Positions 18,701 through 26,835 are shown, numbered from the stretch's first letter. The stretch: 33,867 bases of DNA from an uncultured Alteromonadaceae bacterium (GCA_950073835.1 CATMRP010000037.1:1-33867); one strand, 5' to 3'. Made by a program: numbers and translations. The notes: generated by a model from the letters alone, not told the origin.

Positions 18701-19409
18701 TTGCCTCGTCTGCAACAACGGCGACACCATTTTCGTCGGCATAATAAAAGCCGGCATAACTTATTTGCAGGTCATTTTCTAAAAGGTTTCTAACCGATAA
18801 CTCAACTGCTTCACTAATGTAAAAATCATCAGCATTTAAAAAAACAATATATTCGCCTCGGGCAAGCCTCAACCCCTTGTTCATGGCATTATAAATGCCA
18901 TCATCGGGCTCACTAACAATATAATCCAAGTGCTTTTCATATTGCTTAATAACATCTAGAGTTCCATCTGTAGATGCGCCATCAATCACAATATACTCAA
19001 TATTCGAATAAGTTTGACCTAAAACTGATTCTATGCACTTACCTATTGTTTGCTCATTATTAAAAACAACGGTGACAACAGTGACCAAAGGAAGATCTGT
19101 TGTGTTTGGGTTGCTTATTCCCTGAGATATTCTCTTACCGCCCTCAAAAAGAGCCGCTTCCTTTTGCTTAGGAACTCTTTCCCAAGTACCGCAAAACTTA
19201 TCAAACTTGATATCTTTGCTTACTACAGAATTCAATTTTTCGCAGAGTTTTATAGCAGAAGGGGTTTTAGCTTCAGCTTCTAACTTTTTGAGCTTGACAA
19301 GAGCCTGCTGGCTACGCCCCTCTTTATGATCCAACAAAACCTCATTGAATCTTGATGATAATAATGTGCTCACTGAGAAAGACTCCTTCGATCTCTCGTT
19401 ACAATTCAT
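15747..19409 (-). CDS. Three-module glycosyltransferase (GT2-GT4-GT4)
   Basis: This 1220-residue cytoplasmic protein joins three transferases. Module 1 (about 105-305) is GT2: VVTVVFNNEQTIGKCIESVL, IDGASTDGT (142-150), and FLNADD (190-195) as the DxD-type metal site. Module 2 (about 398-800) is GT4: ASGGAERIAVE (411-421), ILSVGRLSQQKDHKTLI, and EGFGLTALEA (714-723). Module 3 (about 821-1220) is GT4, resembling WcaC-type enzymes: EGGAGIAAVRLAKGL (832-846), WTLHDMAPFTGGCHYSNGC (945-963) with a Cys cluster through residue 973, and LPSLEDNLPNVILES. The first 100 residues are helical. The gene overlaps the upstream sulfotransferase by 11 bp. It could build a trisaccharide segment alone. Confidence 0.9.
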   Translation of the reverse strand: MNCNERSKESFSVSTLLSSRFNEVLLDHKEGRSQQALVKLKKLEAEAKTPSAIKLCEKLNSVVSKDIKFDKFCGTWERVPKQKEAALFEGGKRISQGISNPNTTDLPLVTVVTVVFNNEQTIGKCIESVLGQTYSNIEYIVIDGASTDGTLDVIKQYEKHLDYIVSEPDDGIYNAMNKGLRLARGEYIVFLNADDFYISEAVELSVRNLLENDLQISYAGFYYADENGVAVVADEAKPWSEAMLVEGVPGGHETLFLHKDCYDYLQGYDESYRLAADYHLFVRSFFAGFKAGPLQKNILVMMPGGTSFNEEVGIRENRRVLEFCFGELEQDFFEFLYGLKYYKNWHGYTVDDQAVDKYLVKALETDSLLHKAMFMSLENRKKPLCGRIKPAEKDKGDKLKICIALNYLTNASGGAERIAVESANKLFEQGHAVTVVQCFGMAGESYYKLHPDIPVIDLAIFPYKNQYLMPADQIDISFEKYGGRDFDKLDYQPTKADFDEWKKSPHFWRSQIYAGFFHHHQFDVVISHMPSTYPYTLLGRKENDNTLHIASLHNAPEFKFYSPLYPAESKMERYMRLVALEKADRVGVLFDEFTQQVPEVFQNKCFVLPNFLSEEIFAKAKTHQKAEESKVILSVGRLSQQKDHKTLISAFAKITNRLPGWKLKIYGEGPLLKELEQQCVENGLNPEEILMGARKDIHNIYPTGDVFAFPSLFEGFGLTALEAMSFCLPVIAFKDCEGVKNLVSHEQSGLLIESGSRIDSMAEALLKLCNDSNLLRQYGTAAAQAARNYTVNAYIESLSSVCEDEGKTKQKLLPVHVPAKKIKYAVLATYTEGGAGIAAVRLAKGLRQQGVDVSCISFSPRLHDADYKLELNQEQQKLYEASLSLDRNFTHEGSTFFSNQLYPSLTKEQVEFLRYFDVINLHWVQMFLSVEVIDYILSFGKKVIWTLHDMAPFTGGCHYSNGCIGYTNDCSDCPQLSDPKKSFPSEVLKEKVQRWKDKDLTIVSPSQWLADCAKQSQAFRNKPVKVIRNGLDTNVFQPTGKAHARSFFNLPQDKKILLFTCQSHGERRKGFKELMEVAQILASKRDDLHVLMFGHATEETKKLPIPFTALGHIDEEWKLAVGYSAADVTVLPSLEDNLPNVILESSSCNTKVIAFDAGGVKDAVIDNVTGNIIESIDVQKMAEVINIALNNNRIGDFPRLYSEKTWPLEVAAKNYLNNCF

Positions 19410-20340
19410 AGTGAAATCTATCCGCTATTGTCCGGTAGTTTTGTGACTTATTAATTTCTTCTTGCATTTCGTTACTTACTTCTCGTCTGGTTCTTTTTGA
19501 AATGTTTGAACTCTTGCGGCCGCTGTCTCCTGTAACCACAGCTGTATCAAAGAAATCGAGAAAACTTTCAACAAACTCGAGCTCCAGATACTCACAGATA
19601 AGCTTCATTTGATCGCTGGGATTTTCCACGAAAGTCTCATATTTAAATACCTGAGCGTCGTCAAAGTTGTTCAGGAAAGTAACATATCGCCGACAATACT
19701 CTTCAAAATTGTTAGGAGAAAAATGAGCCCAATCATTGTTTTTCAGGGATAAGTAAGAATCTATTGGATCTCTTACCGTAACAACGGATTTTATTCTAAA
19801 ACTATGGCTCAAACTTTTCACTACCTCTGAGTATCCCGTCTCCCTTTCGCCTACACAATAATCAGAGTGGGTATGCTCCCTAATAACCAGTTTACTTCCA
19901 ATTTCGTTTAAAAATTCGGAAACACGCTGTACACTGGCCTCTAATATCGTTCTTGATAATTCATCAATATTCGGCAATCTGGCGTATCGGCATAGAGATA
20001 TGACGTCTGTTGGTCTAAACTCGGTATTACCTCCAAGGTTCAAATGCGTCGTTGGATGCACTTCACTTAGCAAATAAGTATTCGGCATAGAAGAAATGCA
20101 TTTTGAAATCAGTGTTCCACCACTACAAGCAAAATGATGTAAAACCCTCACCAAAGGCTTTTCACTTTGCTTATTATCTACAATATCAGCACAACGCTGA
20201 AGTAAACTAGCTGTCCCTTGGATGATATTACCTTGTGTAGTATCTTTAACCGGGAAATCACCAAGTCTTTCCTGAAGTAAGTGCAATGCTCCACTCAACT
20301 CTTCATTTATTTGACTTAAATCTGCAAGCTTTTTACTCAT
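19399..20340 (-). CDS. Sulfotransferase-like protein
   Basis: This 313-residue protein has a P-loop-like VLHHFACSGGTLISKCI (CSGGTLISK at 72-80) and VTVRDPIDSYLSLKNNDW with the 3'-phosphate-type motif at about 190-199. These fit a divergent sulfotransferase with a Gly-Gly loop instead of the standard K/R-x-G-T. The first 55 residues are helical and could contact the neighbouring coiled-coil proteins. ATG 20340 overlaps the end of the upstream gene by eight bases, and its own 3' end overlaps the large glycosyltransferase, so the three are tightly coupled. Sulfotransferase activity is likely but less certain than for the other copies. Confidence 0.72.
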   Translation of the reverse strand: MSKKLADLSQINEELSGALHLLQERLGDFPVKDTTQGNIIQGTASLLQRCADIVDNKQSEKPLVRVLHHFACSGGTLISKCISSMPNTYLLSEVHPTTHLNLGGNTEFRPTDVISLCRYARLPNIDELSRTILEASVQRVSEFLNEIGSKLVIREHTHSDYCVGERETGYSEVVKSLSHSFRIKSVVTVRDPIDSYLSLKNNDWAHFSPNNFEEYCRRYVTFLNNFDDAQVFKYETFVENPSDQMKLICEYLELEFVESFLDFFDTAVVTGDSGRKSSNISKRTRREVSNEMQEEINKSQNYRTIADRFHYEL

Positions 20341-21712
20341 CAAACTTCCTTGCGATTTCCGGGTAATTCTCTTCTAACTTGTAATAAAATTCAGATGCTT
20401 GCTTTAATTTAACGTAAAGTTCACTAATTAAATCGGTAAGCTCTTTTTCTGATTGCACCTTTTTTGAATATTGAACCCTTATGTTATCCAGGTCGGCTTG
20501 GAGCTTAAGGTTCAGTTTGCATGTAGTTTTCAGAACACTGGCTTCTTGCTCTCGCTCTTCTTTAAGCTTTTTAGCTTCTGATAACCAAGACTGCTTCTCA
20601 TCTTCAAAGCGTTTACTTTGCTGTTCTAACTGTTGCCTATTTTTTTCACTTTCCACTTCAAGATTAGCTACTTGCTCTTGCGCTTGCTGCATCTCATCTC
20701 GAATGGCTGCATTTTCTGAATTTAATGTGGCTACTTGAGAAGATAAGCCCTCGTTATCTTCACTCAGCTTTTTATGTTTTGAAGTCTCAGCTTCGAGCTT
20801 TTCTTGCAGACTTTTTTCACGCGCCTGGGCAGCCTGAAGTTCGGCGTTAACACTTTCCACGTTCTCAGATAAGTGCTTCGCCTGATTTTCGCTTTGTTCT
20901 AATTGCGCTTCTAAAGCTTGTTTCTGACTTTTAAGCTGTTCAGCCCACTCTTTATTCTTAAGGTGGTGCTCGCGCTGATTATCCCGCTGCTCTGTAAGCG
21001 TCTCGTTTTGAGCAATCAAGTCACTGACTTGTTGTTTGTACTGTTCGGCTTCATGCCTGGCTTTTTCCAGTGCAGAGGCTTGTTTTAAAACCAACAGTGG
21101 TTTACATAAAGCAGCAACACTCATCGGTGGCTGCGCTGACTTTATTTTAACTTGCGAATACCCGGTGTCGGTGAGCGCTGCTGGTAATAGAGTATTTTCG
21201 CCAAACAGGGCTTTGCTGCAGGTTTTTACCACAATGTTGCTAAACAGCTGGCTGGTTGGTTCACTTAGTATTTCATGTTCTGCCCCATTACAGTTAACTA
21301 AAGCAATATTATGCTGGTTAGCTGCAATGGCATATTTATCGGTAAAATAGCTTAATTTTTTCGCCGGTACAGAAACTGAAGAAAAGCTTAACCCTGGCCG
21401 AAAGCGCTTGATCTGATTCGGCTTTGCGGTTGAGCTAAAGCCCGGCTGGCTCGCCCGGTATAACAAAGTGGTAGGGGCATCCTCGTGGCTGATTGCTGCA
21501 TGGTAACAACTTACCTTGGGCGCCGACTCTGGTAGCGTAGAGTGCCATTCTTCTAGTTTAGAAAAAATGCCTGGATCTGCCTCAACAATCACAAACTGTT
21601 TGGCATTCACTTTAAACAGGTTGTCGAGTTGAGCAACATTGGCTATGCCATAAATCAGTGCACATTCAAATTGTTGGGAAAAGTCCCGGGCTAAATTAAT
21701 AAGTTCTTTCAT
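20333..21712 (-). CDS. Degenerate FkbM-like domain fused to a long coiled coil
   Basis: Residues 1-205 follow the order of FkbM-type methyltransferases: FVIVEADPGIFSKLEEW (40-56, like the E-P-x-P acidic strand), HAAISHEDAPTTLLYRASQP, GFSS, then LVNCNGAEHEIL (138-149) where the family has KIDVEGAEHEVL. The glycine-rich SAM loop (usually DVGANxG) reads YGIANVA, and the DVEG acidic residues are lost, so catalysis is doubtful. Residues about 213-430 are an uninterrupted heptad coiled coil rich in E, Q, K and L, followed by a short Tyr-rich tail. It starts inside the stop of the 976-residue gene (ATGA). A scaffold or length gauge is possible; function is unknown. Confidence 0.7.
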   Translation of the reverse strand: MKELINLARDFSQQFECALIYGIANVAQLDNLFKVNAKQFVIVEADPGIFSKLEEWHSTLPESAPKVSCYHAAISHEDAPTTLLYRASQPGFSSTAKPNQIKRFRPGLSFSSVSVPAKKLSYFTDKYAIAANQHNIALVNCNGAEHEILSEPTSQLFSNIVVKTCSKALFGENTLLPAALTDTGYSQVKIKSAQPPMSVAALCKPLLVLKQASALEKARHEAEQYKQQVSDLIAQNETLTEQRDNQREHHLKNKEWAEQLKSQKQALEAQLEQSENQAKHLSENVESVNAELQAAQAREKSLQEKLEAETSKHKKLSEDNEGLSSQVATLNSENAAIRDEMQQAQEQVANLEVESEKNRQQLEQQSKRFEDEKQSWLSEAKKLKEEREQEASVLKTTCKLNLKLQADLDNIRVQYSKKVQSEKELTDLISELYVKLKQASEFYYKLEENYPEIARKFDE

Positions 21713-24639
21713 TCACCTTTCTCCGCTGGTTTAGGCGCAGTTTGGTTGAACTGTTTCAGCATAGAGTTAAGCATGGTATGCCATTCGCTTAATGGATTCG
21801 CGAGCTCAATCTTGTTCAAATCTAACTTATGGATGTGCTTTATTAACGCTGATAAAAATGCTCGTATGAAGGCCTGATCCTGGCTATTCAGAGACGTTAT
21901 GTTTTGCTTTTCGGCGGCGGTGATAATTGGCCCTAAACTAAGTATCAACTTTTTGCCCCACTTATCCTCTGCGGCAATACTCCAGTCGGATATGGGTGCT
22001 ACACCCTTCTGCTCTCTTAATTCGATACTGCCAAATTGTGTAAAGCCATCTTTTTCTATGCGCTTTGCGCCAATTTTAAACTCGAATTGTTCAAACGAGC
22101 GATCAGCATAACTCAGATTATCTGCGCGGATAGATAAATGCTGGTTGGTTTCTGCCACCATGTTTTGGCTGAGCGTTAACTTAGTAAAGCTTAGCCCATC
22201 GGCGGTTTGGGGAATTCCTGCGGGCTCTGAAGGGCTTTGCTCTTCTTTCGTTTCAGCTTCAACAGTAATTGGGGCCAACTCAGTTAGCTGTGACGGCTCT
22301 TCGGGTTCAAGCGTAATATCAGAAGGTTCGATTATTTTCTCTTCGATTACCGGCTCTGCCGGTTTTGGTGTACTTAACGCTTCCAGCATTTGCGCTAATT
22401 TCGGCCCCCAGGCTTGTACATTGATATTTTCCGCCTGCTGTAGCACTTCAACTTCTGAATCATGTAAGTGGATACTTACTTCCCTTACAATCTCAATGAG
22501 CAAGGCCTTATCATCATCATTGAGTGCTGCTAGCACTTTACAGTTGGCACTATCAAAGGGCTTAATAATGCTGTAATCACACACCTTACTACTACCGGTT
22601 TTTACAAACTGGGAAAGCGGGTAGAAACGATTTTCTGCCGGCGCATGAAATTCGATATCCAGGTTACCGTTACGGTCGTTAAATATTACCGAGAAAGCAT
22701 CCCACTCATCTTTGAGGTTAGTCACCTGATTTAAGCGGGTAATAATGCGCTGTACATTGTCATTATCGAAGCCGCCTGTCACTTGCACCTTTTGTGCTAC
22801 AAGGAAGGTGTTGGTACGTGCTTTGATGATGTTTTTCCAGTAGCCTTTGGCTTCGCTTGCCGCTGCTGAGCTGTCGGCTTTGAGTTTTTGATAAGCCACA
22901 AAATAATGCTCCAGCTCTTCTTGTAACTGGTTTAGCTGCAAGGTTAACAGCTCTATTTCTTGCTGGGATACACCTAGCTGTGCTGTTGCCTCGTCGGCAT
23001 TTTGTTTGGCCGCGACTTGCGCTGTTTCAGCGTCACTCAATGCTTTAGTTGCGGCCTGTTCTTTGGCGAATAGCTGCTCCAATTCTTCTTGAAGCTGACT
23101 GAGCTGCAGAGTCGCCAGTTCCAGTTCGGCGCATGTTTCGTTATATTTAGTATCGGATTGGCTGCCTTTTGATTTTGCCTGCTCAGCTTCTGCTTTCGCA
23201 CTTTGTAATGCCGTTTGCAGAGTTTGCTCCTTGGCAGACACACTTTCGAGCTCTTGCTGCAACTGGCTTAGTTGTAGTGTTACTAACTGTAGTTCTTGCT
23301 GGGCTACTGTGAGCGCCATGCCTTTTTTATTAAGCTGCTCTGCTTGTGTTTTCTCTTTCTCGACAGATTGCTGTAGTGTTTCTTCGAGTACTTTTTTGTT
23401 TTTTATAAGCTGTTCGAGCTCTTGCTGTAGCTGGGTAACCTGCAGAGTTGCCAGCTCCAACTCATTTTTATGTTCTGCAAGCTCATTACCTGCAGCGTTT
23501 AACTGCGTTTCCAGTTCGGTTGCTTTGTTTTTTATTTGGTTGATTTCGTTATCGGCGCTGTGATTGCTGACTGTTAGCTTTTCAATTTCTGTTTGCAACT
23601 GGCTAATTTGGGCGTTGGCCTTGTCGAGCTGGTTGGTTTTTTCCTTCAGCTGTTCGTTGTTCGCTTCCAGCCTGGATACCAGGCTCAGCTTGTCTTGCGA
23701 AGCGGTTTCGTGCTCTTCCTGAAGGTTGGTAAGCTGTGTTTGAGTTTGCTCTAACACGGCTTTTATTTCTTCTTGCTGAGCGAGCGATTCTTTGAGTTTT
23801 TCAGCATCTTGAGCCAGAGCGTTATTTTGCGCTTCTTGTGTTTTTAGCGCTTCACTTACTTGTTGATGGGTTGCTTCGCTTTGGTTTAATTTTTCTTGCA
23901 GGTCGGAGTTTGATTGTTGTAATTGCTCAAGCTCAGTCTGTTTGGCGCTTAGCTGCGGCTCTAGCTCTGCCAGTTTGTTACGTTCTGCGCACACTTTTGC
24001 AAGTTCGTTACTTAAATCGCTGATGTCCTGCTTTAAAGCCGTTTTGGCCTTAAAGTGTTCTTTTTCACTTGCTGCCTGTGATTGCTTTTGCTTTAAAAGC
24101 TCACTGGCCAATGTGATTGCTGAAGGCTCATCTTCACTTCTCACAACAAAAGAGTGCCACTCCTGAGTGGCGAGAGCAATGCGAGGCTCCTGCTCCAAAA
24201 TCAGCTGTAATTGTTGCTCGAATACAGAAGCGCTTTGTAGTTCTTCAGGCCATTTAGCAATAAGTTGACCAGGGAATAGCAACAAAAGCTGTTTGGCGCT
24301 CTCGATATAGTCGAGCCATTGCTGAATTGCAGATTCTGTAGCTTCTGGCTGTTTATCATTATTATTCACCACCCAGGCAGCAACCGGGGGTAATAGCAGT
24401 TGGTGGGTTTCCGTATCATCCTTTAATACATAAGCACAGGTGTAACCCGCTGAATCAGAGGTTAGCAATGCCAGTAGATCTTTGGTGCTTATGTCCGTGT
24501 CGTCATCGATATCCTGCCAGTCGTACTCGGCTTGCAGACACCCTTTTTTTATTGCGCTTTCTGAAACCTCTTCACCCTGCGTTTTAAGGGCGAAATTTAA
24601 CAAGTGGTGATTGGGAGCAAGAAATAACTTTTTAGACAT
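21709..24639 (-). CDS. 976-residue coiled-coil protein with 56-residue tandem repeats
   Basis: Three regions are visible. Residues 1-175 are globular, with a hydrophobic LLLPPVAAWVV and no signal peptide. Residues about 180-590 are one long coiled coil. Residues about 600-976 are two globular segments separated by an acidic, proline-rich linker (757-810). The coiled coil carries a unit starting E-L-E-L-A-T-L-Q at residues 393, 449, 505 and 561, exactly 56 residues apart, plus a weaker copy at 337. The LxTLQLxQLQEELExx core recalls a motif seen in other proteobacterial polysaccharide-locus proteins. The next gene overlaps by ATGA. No enzymatic motif is seen; a structural or scaffolding role is inferred. 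Confidence 0.75.
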   Translation of the reverse strand: MSKKLFLAPNHHLLNFALKTQGEEVSESAIKKGCLQAEYDWQDIDDDTDISTKDLLALLTSDSAGYTCAYVLKDDTETHQLLLPPVAAWVVNNNDKQPEATESAIQQWLDYIESAKQLLLLFPGQLIAKWPEELQSASVFEQQLQLILEQEPRIALATQEWHSFVVRSEDEPSAITLASELLKQKQSQAASEKEHFKAKTALKQDISDLSNELAKVCAERNKLAELEPQLSAKQTELEQLQQSNSDLQEKLNQSEATHQQVSEALKTQEAQNNALAQDAEKLKESLAQQEEIKAVLEQTQTQLTNLQEEHETASQDKLSLVSRLEANNEQLKEKTNQLDKANAQISQLQTEIEKLTVSNHSADNEINQIKNKATELETQLNAAGNELAEHKNELELATLQVTQLQQELEQLIKNKKVLEETLQQSVEKEKTQAEQLNKKGMALTVAQQELQLVTLQLSQLQQELESVSAKEQTLQTALQSAKAEAEQAKSKGSQSDTKYNETCAELELATLQLSQLQEELEQLFAKEQAATKALSDAETAQVAAKQNADEATAQLGVSQQEIELLTLQLNQLQEELEHYFVAYQKLKADSSAAASEAKGYWKNIIKARTNTFLVAQKVQVTGGFDNDNVQRIITRLNQVTNLKDEWDAFSVIFNDRNGNLDIEFHAPAENRFYPLSQFVKTGSSKVCDYSIIKPFDSANCKVLAALNDDDKALLIEIVREVSIHLHDSEVEVLQQAENINVQAWGPKLAQMLEALSTPKPAEPVIEEKIIEPSDITLEPEEPSQLTELAPITVEAETKEEQSPSEPAGIPQTADGLSFTKLTLSQNMVAETNQHLSIRADNLSYADRSFEQFEFKIGAKRIEKDGFTQFGSIELREQKGVAPISDWSIAAEDKWGKKLILSLGPIITAAEKQNITSLNSQDQAFIRAFLSALIKHIHKLDLNKIELANPLSEWHTMLNSMLKQFNQTAPKPAEKGE
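22876..23463 (-). repeat. 168-bp in-frame tandem repeat within the coiled-coil gene
   Basis: Units begin at 23463, 23295, 23127 and 22959 on the minus strand, each 168 bp (56 codons, eight heptads) apart; the last is partial. A degenerate earlier unit begins at 23631. Because the period is a whole number of heptads, gain or loss of a unit would lengthen or shorten the coiled coil without breaking its register. Confidence 0.85.
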
Positions 24640-24662
24640 TAATGATCTACTCTTACGGCGAC

Positions 24663-25280
24663 TTAATTAAAGATGCTTTGCGTTTTTTGAACTTTTGACC
24701 AGTGATTAGATTTGTACTTCAGGTCGTTTACGATATCAAAAAAACGTATCTCTTTTTGTTCGATTATCAGAAGTTTACTGGCCTCAGTTTGATGGTTAAC
24801 CACCTGATTGAACGACTTCGGGCCTGTAACCTGCCAAACATCTTCTGTTTCACGCACTTTGAGGTTGTGGATAATTTTATCCCAGATGAGCTTAAGGTCT
24901 GCCTGGCCTGCTTGTGCGCCAATCATGCCGTTCCATATGCCACCGTGCCATTTACGCATTAACAGTAGCTCACCGTTTTCTGGCAAATTGGGCTCGAGTT
25001 CCGCCTTACAGCGCGTGCCCGCATCAATATAAAAACCGCCCTTTGCCAGGCAATAAGCAACGCGAAAAATATCAGACTGCATGGCGGGTAATGCTGCGCT
25101 TAGAAACAGGTCCCGAATCTTTTTACCGTACTTAACTTCAATAAAGCTGGCAGCTTGTTCGTAATCAAACACCAAATGGCGAAAATCCGGGTTATGCTGT
25201 TTCCACGTGTCCATAAGTTCAGCAACATCATCCGGAATATCTGGCGTGTTCCAGAACTGCACTATTACTTTAGGTATCAT
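24663..25280 (-). CDS. GT32-like glycosyltransferase (DXD sugar-binding family)
   Basis: This 205-residue protein has the family's IPKVIVQFWN opening (2-11), WKQHNPDFRHLVFD, and MQSDIFRVAYCLAKGGFYID (67-86). The metal/sugar site that usually reads D-x-D is YIDAG here (84-88), so only one acidic residue of the pair remains. GGIWNGMIGAQAG follows in the right place. Family members (OCH1, capsular GT32) transfer sugars from nucleotide donors. It overlaps the WcbI gene by 11 bp and precedes the coiled-coil gene by 23 bp. It resembles the N-terminal half of the protein at 28952-30574, which suggests a duplication. Confidence 0.8.
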   Translation of the reverse strand: MIPKVIVQFWNTPDIPDDVAELMDTWKQHNPDFRHLVFDYEQAASFIEVKYGKKIRDLFLSAALPAMQSDIFRVAYCLAKGGFYIDAGTRCKAELEPNLPENGELLLMRKWHGGIWNGMIGAQAGQADLKLIWDKIIHNLKVRETEDVWQVTGPKSFNQVVNHQTEASKLLIIEQKEIRFFDIVNDLKYKSNHWSKVQKTQSIFN

Positions 25281-26139
25281 ATTTTTCTCTTATAAAATCT
25301 GCGTTCTCTGAGTAAATCTGATAGAACATTGCTACCAGTTCTTCGTCAGTATAGTTTTTTTCTGCGCCGAGCTCTATTTTCGCGCCGTTGACTGAGAGCA
25401 CCTCTTGCCCTTTACTTACCGCTTGAGCTGCTTGTTCATGGCCCAGACCAGGCGGGATTTTGGGGATAAGCTGATCAAGAAATTCATTTTTAATCAATTC
25501 GTTATGAATTTCTGTCGCATTGCCAAGTAGCATTACACTTACCCGGTGTGCATACTGGGCTAACAGTGCAGCTGAGGGGTGATTAAAAGTAAAAAAGAAC
25601 CGCTGATGCTTATAACCCGCCTCGATACAATCTACAATTGGCACATCCACCAGTTCTTCACGTTTCTTCAGCTCGGCGAGCGAAGCCTGAGATGCCAGCG
25701 CATATTCCTGCTGATTAAAAAAGGGATCGTTAAGCCACTTTACCACCTGCTTCTGATCGACTCCCAACATCCAACCTGTAAGAATAGTTTTATTATGGTA
25801 ATCGCTCAATGGCCCCCGCAATGTTCCTACTTGTGGATGCCTCAGGTAACGTAAATCCGGGTTGTAACCGGTAAAATATAAATTAAGGATGGTTTTTACT
25901 CTATCGCCATAGCGCTCTTTTAGCCTATTGGTACGGATAAATTCACAGGGATAGCTGTCGGCAATAAGCTGAGTAATAATAAGATCTGCTTCATCCAGTG
26001 CGGGCCGAAAGACCGCTTCATCAGCAGGCTGCAGTAGATGCACAATGGGAGTGGCAGTAATGGTTATTTCTGGGTTTAACTGGCTAAGCAGTCGTGCCAT
26101 AGGCCTTGCCTGGCAATTACCTGCAACAACGACTTTCAA
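25270..26139 (-). CDS. WcbI-family polysaccharide biosynthesis protein
   Basis: The 289-residue protein opens with KVVVAGNCQARPMARLL, the GNCQ signature (7-10) of WcbI, a capsule protein of Burkholderia thought to be an acyl- or acetyltransferase. Further matches in style are DLIITQLIADSYP, TILNLYFTGYNPDLRYLRHPQ, and a mid-region FFFTFNHPSA. The start is TTG at 26139: an in-frame TAG lies five codons upstream, and the next ATG (codon 14) would remove the GNCQ motif. AGAGGT lies about nine bases before the TTG. It begins the operon running through GT32, the coiled-coil pair, a sulfotransferase and the large glycosyltransferase. Confidence 0.8.
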   Translation of the reverse strand: MKVVVAGNCQARPMARLLSQLNPEITITATPIVHLLQPADEAVFRPALDEADLIITQLIADSYPCEFIRTNRLKERYGDRVKTILNLYFTGYNPDLRYLRHPQVGTLRGPLSDYHNKTILTGWMLGVDQKQVVKWLNDPFFNQQEYALASQASLAELKKREELVDVPIVDCIEAGYKHQRFFFTFNHPSAALLAQYAHRVSVMLLGNATEIHNELIKNEFLDQLIPKIPPGLGHEQAAQAVSKGQEVLSVNGAKIELGAEKNYTDEELVAMFYQIYSENADFIREKYDT

Positions 26140-26376
26140 AACTGTAGACCTCTACAATCCAGCTTAAGCAAGCGAGCCAATACAACAATCGCCCCACACT
26201 GAGTTGTTACTGGTTTCCAAAATGTTTGCTCTTTTGGGTATTTACAATATACCCGTTGGTAAGACTCGGTGAGAGTTCGACATCTGTTATGCACAAAAAC
26301 AACCTGCATTATTATAATTTGGCAATCTATTGAATCCGTTTGTCAGCGGCTTTAATCAGCAATTAGCGTAACCTTA

Positions 26377-26835
26377 CTACAGATCGCTCATCTTGGTGTT
26401 AGGGTCCAGAGGCTGACTAATTTGTTCATTCTCTTCTTGATTAAGCAACTCTGACTCGCCCAGCTTCAGGTTCGGATCAGGCTGTGTAGCTGGAAATGGC
26501 TCATCTATTTGCACGGTTTCAGCCTCTGGCGACATATACGATAAATCGCCCTCCGGTGCAGGAGTAAATTGCATATCTTGTTCTATTTGCGCAATTAACG
26601 CTGGATCTGTGACCAATCCTATCGACTCTGCCGCTGCATTCGCGGGCTCAGAAGAGGTTGTTGTTAGCTCCCTGACTTCAGATTGGGCCGGACTTGCCAC
26701 AGCACGCGGTTGTAACTCCACGTGCTCCACTTCAGTTTTGATACTGTCACCCTTGTTGGGTGTTGATGATAATACTGTAAACCGATATGTTACTATCAAT
26801 GTTATCAGTACAACAAATATCAATAGAAATTTCAT
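26377..26835 (-). CDS. Small membrane-anchored hypothetical protein
   Basis: From ATG 26835 this is 152 residues: a membrane anchor FLLIFVVLITLIVTYRFTVL (3-22) followed by a low-complexity, acidic, proline- and alanine-rich tail with no folded-domain motifs. I prefer this start because AAGGAT lies seven bases upstream; the frame extends 14 codons further. The tail should lie in the periplasm. I do not recognise a family. It is divergent from the plus-strand glycosidase-like gene and 237 bp upstream of WcbI, so it may belong to either unit. Confidence 0.6.
   Translation of the reverse strand: MKFLLIFVVLITLIVTYRFTVLSSTPNKGDSIKTEVEHVELQPRAVASPAQSEVRELTTTSSEPANAAAESIGLVTDPALIAQIEQDMQFTPAPEGDLSYMSPEAETVQIDEPFPATQPDPNLKLGESELLNQEENEQISQPLDPNTKMSDL

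Noticed and set aside
22145..22576. Plus-strand frames of up to 143 codons opposite the coiled-coil genes
   Set aside because: Serine- and cysteine-rich translations are the usual antisense image of Gln/Glu/Leu-rich coiled coils.
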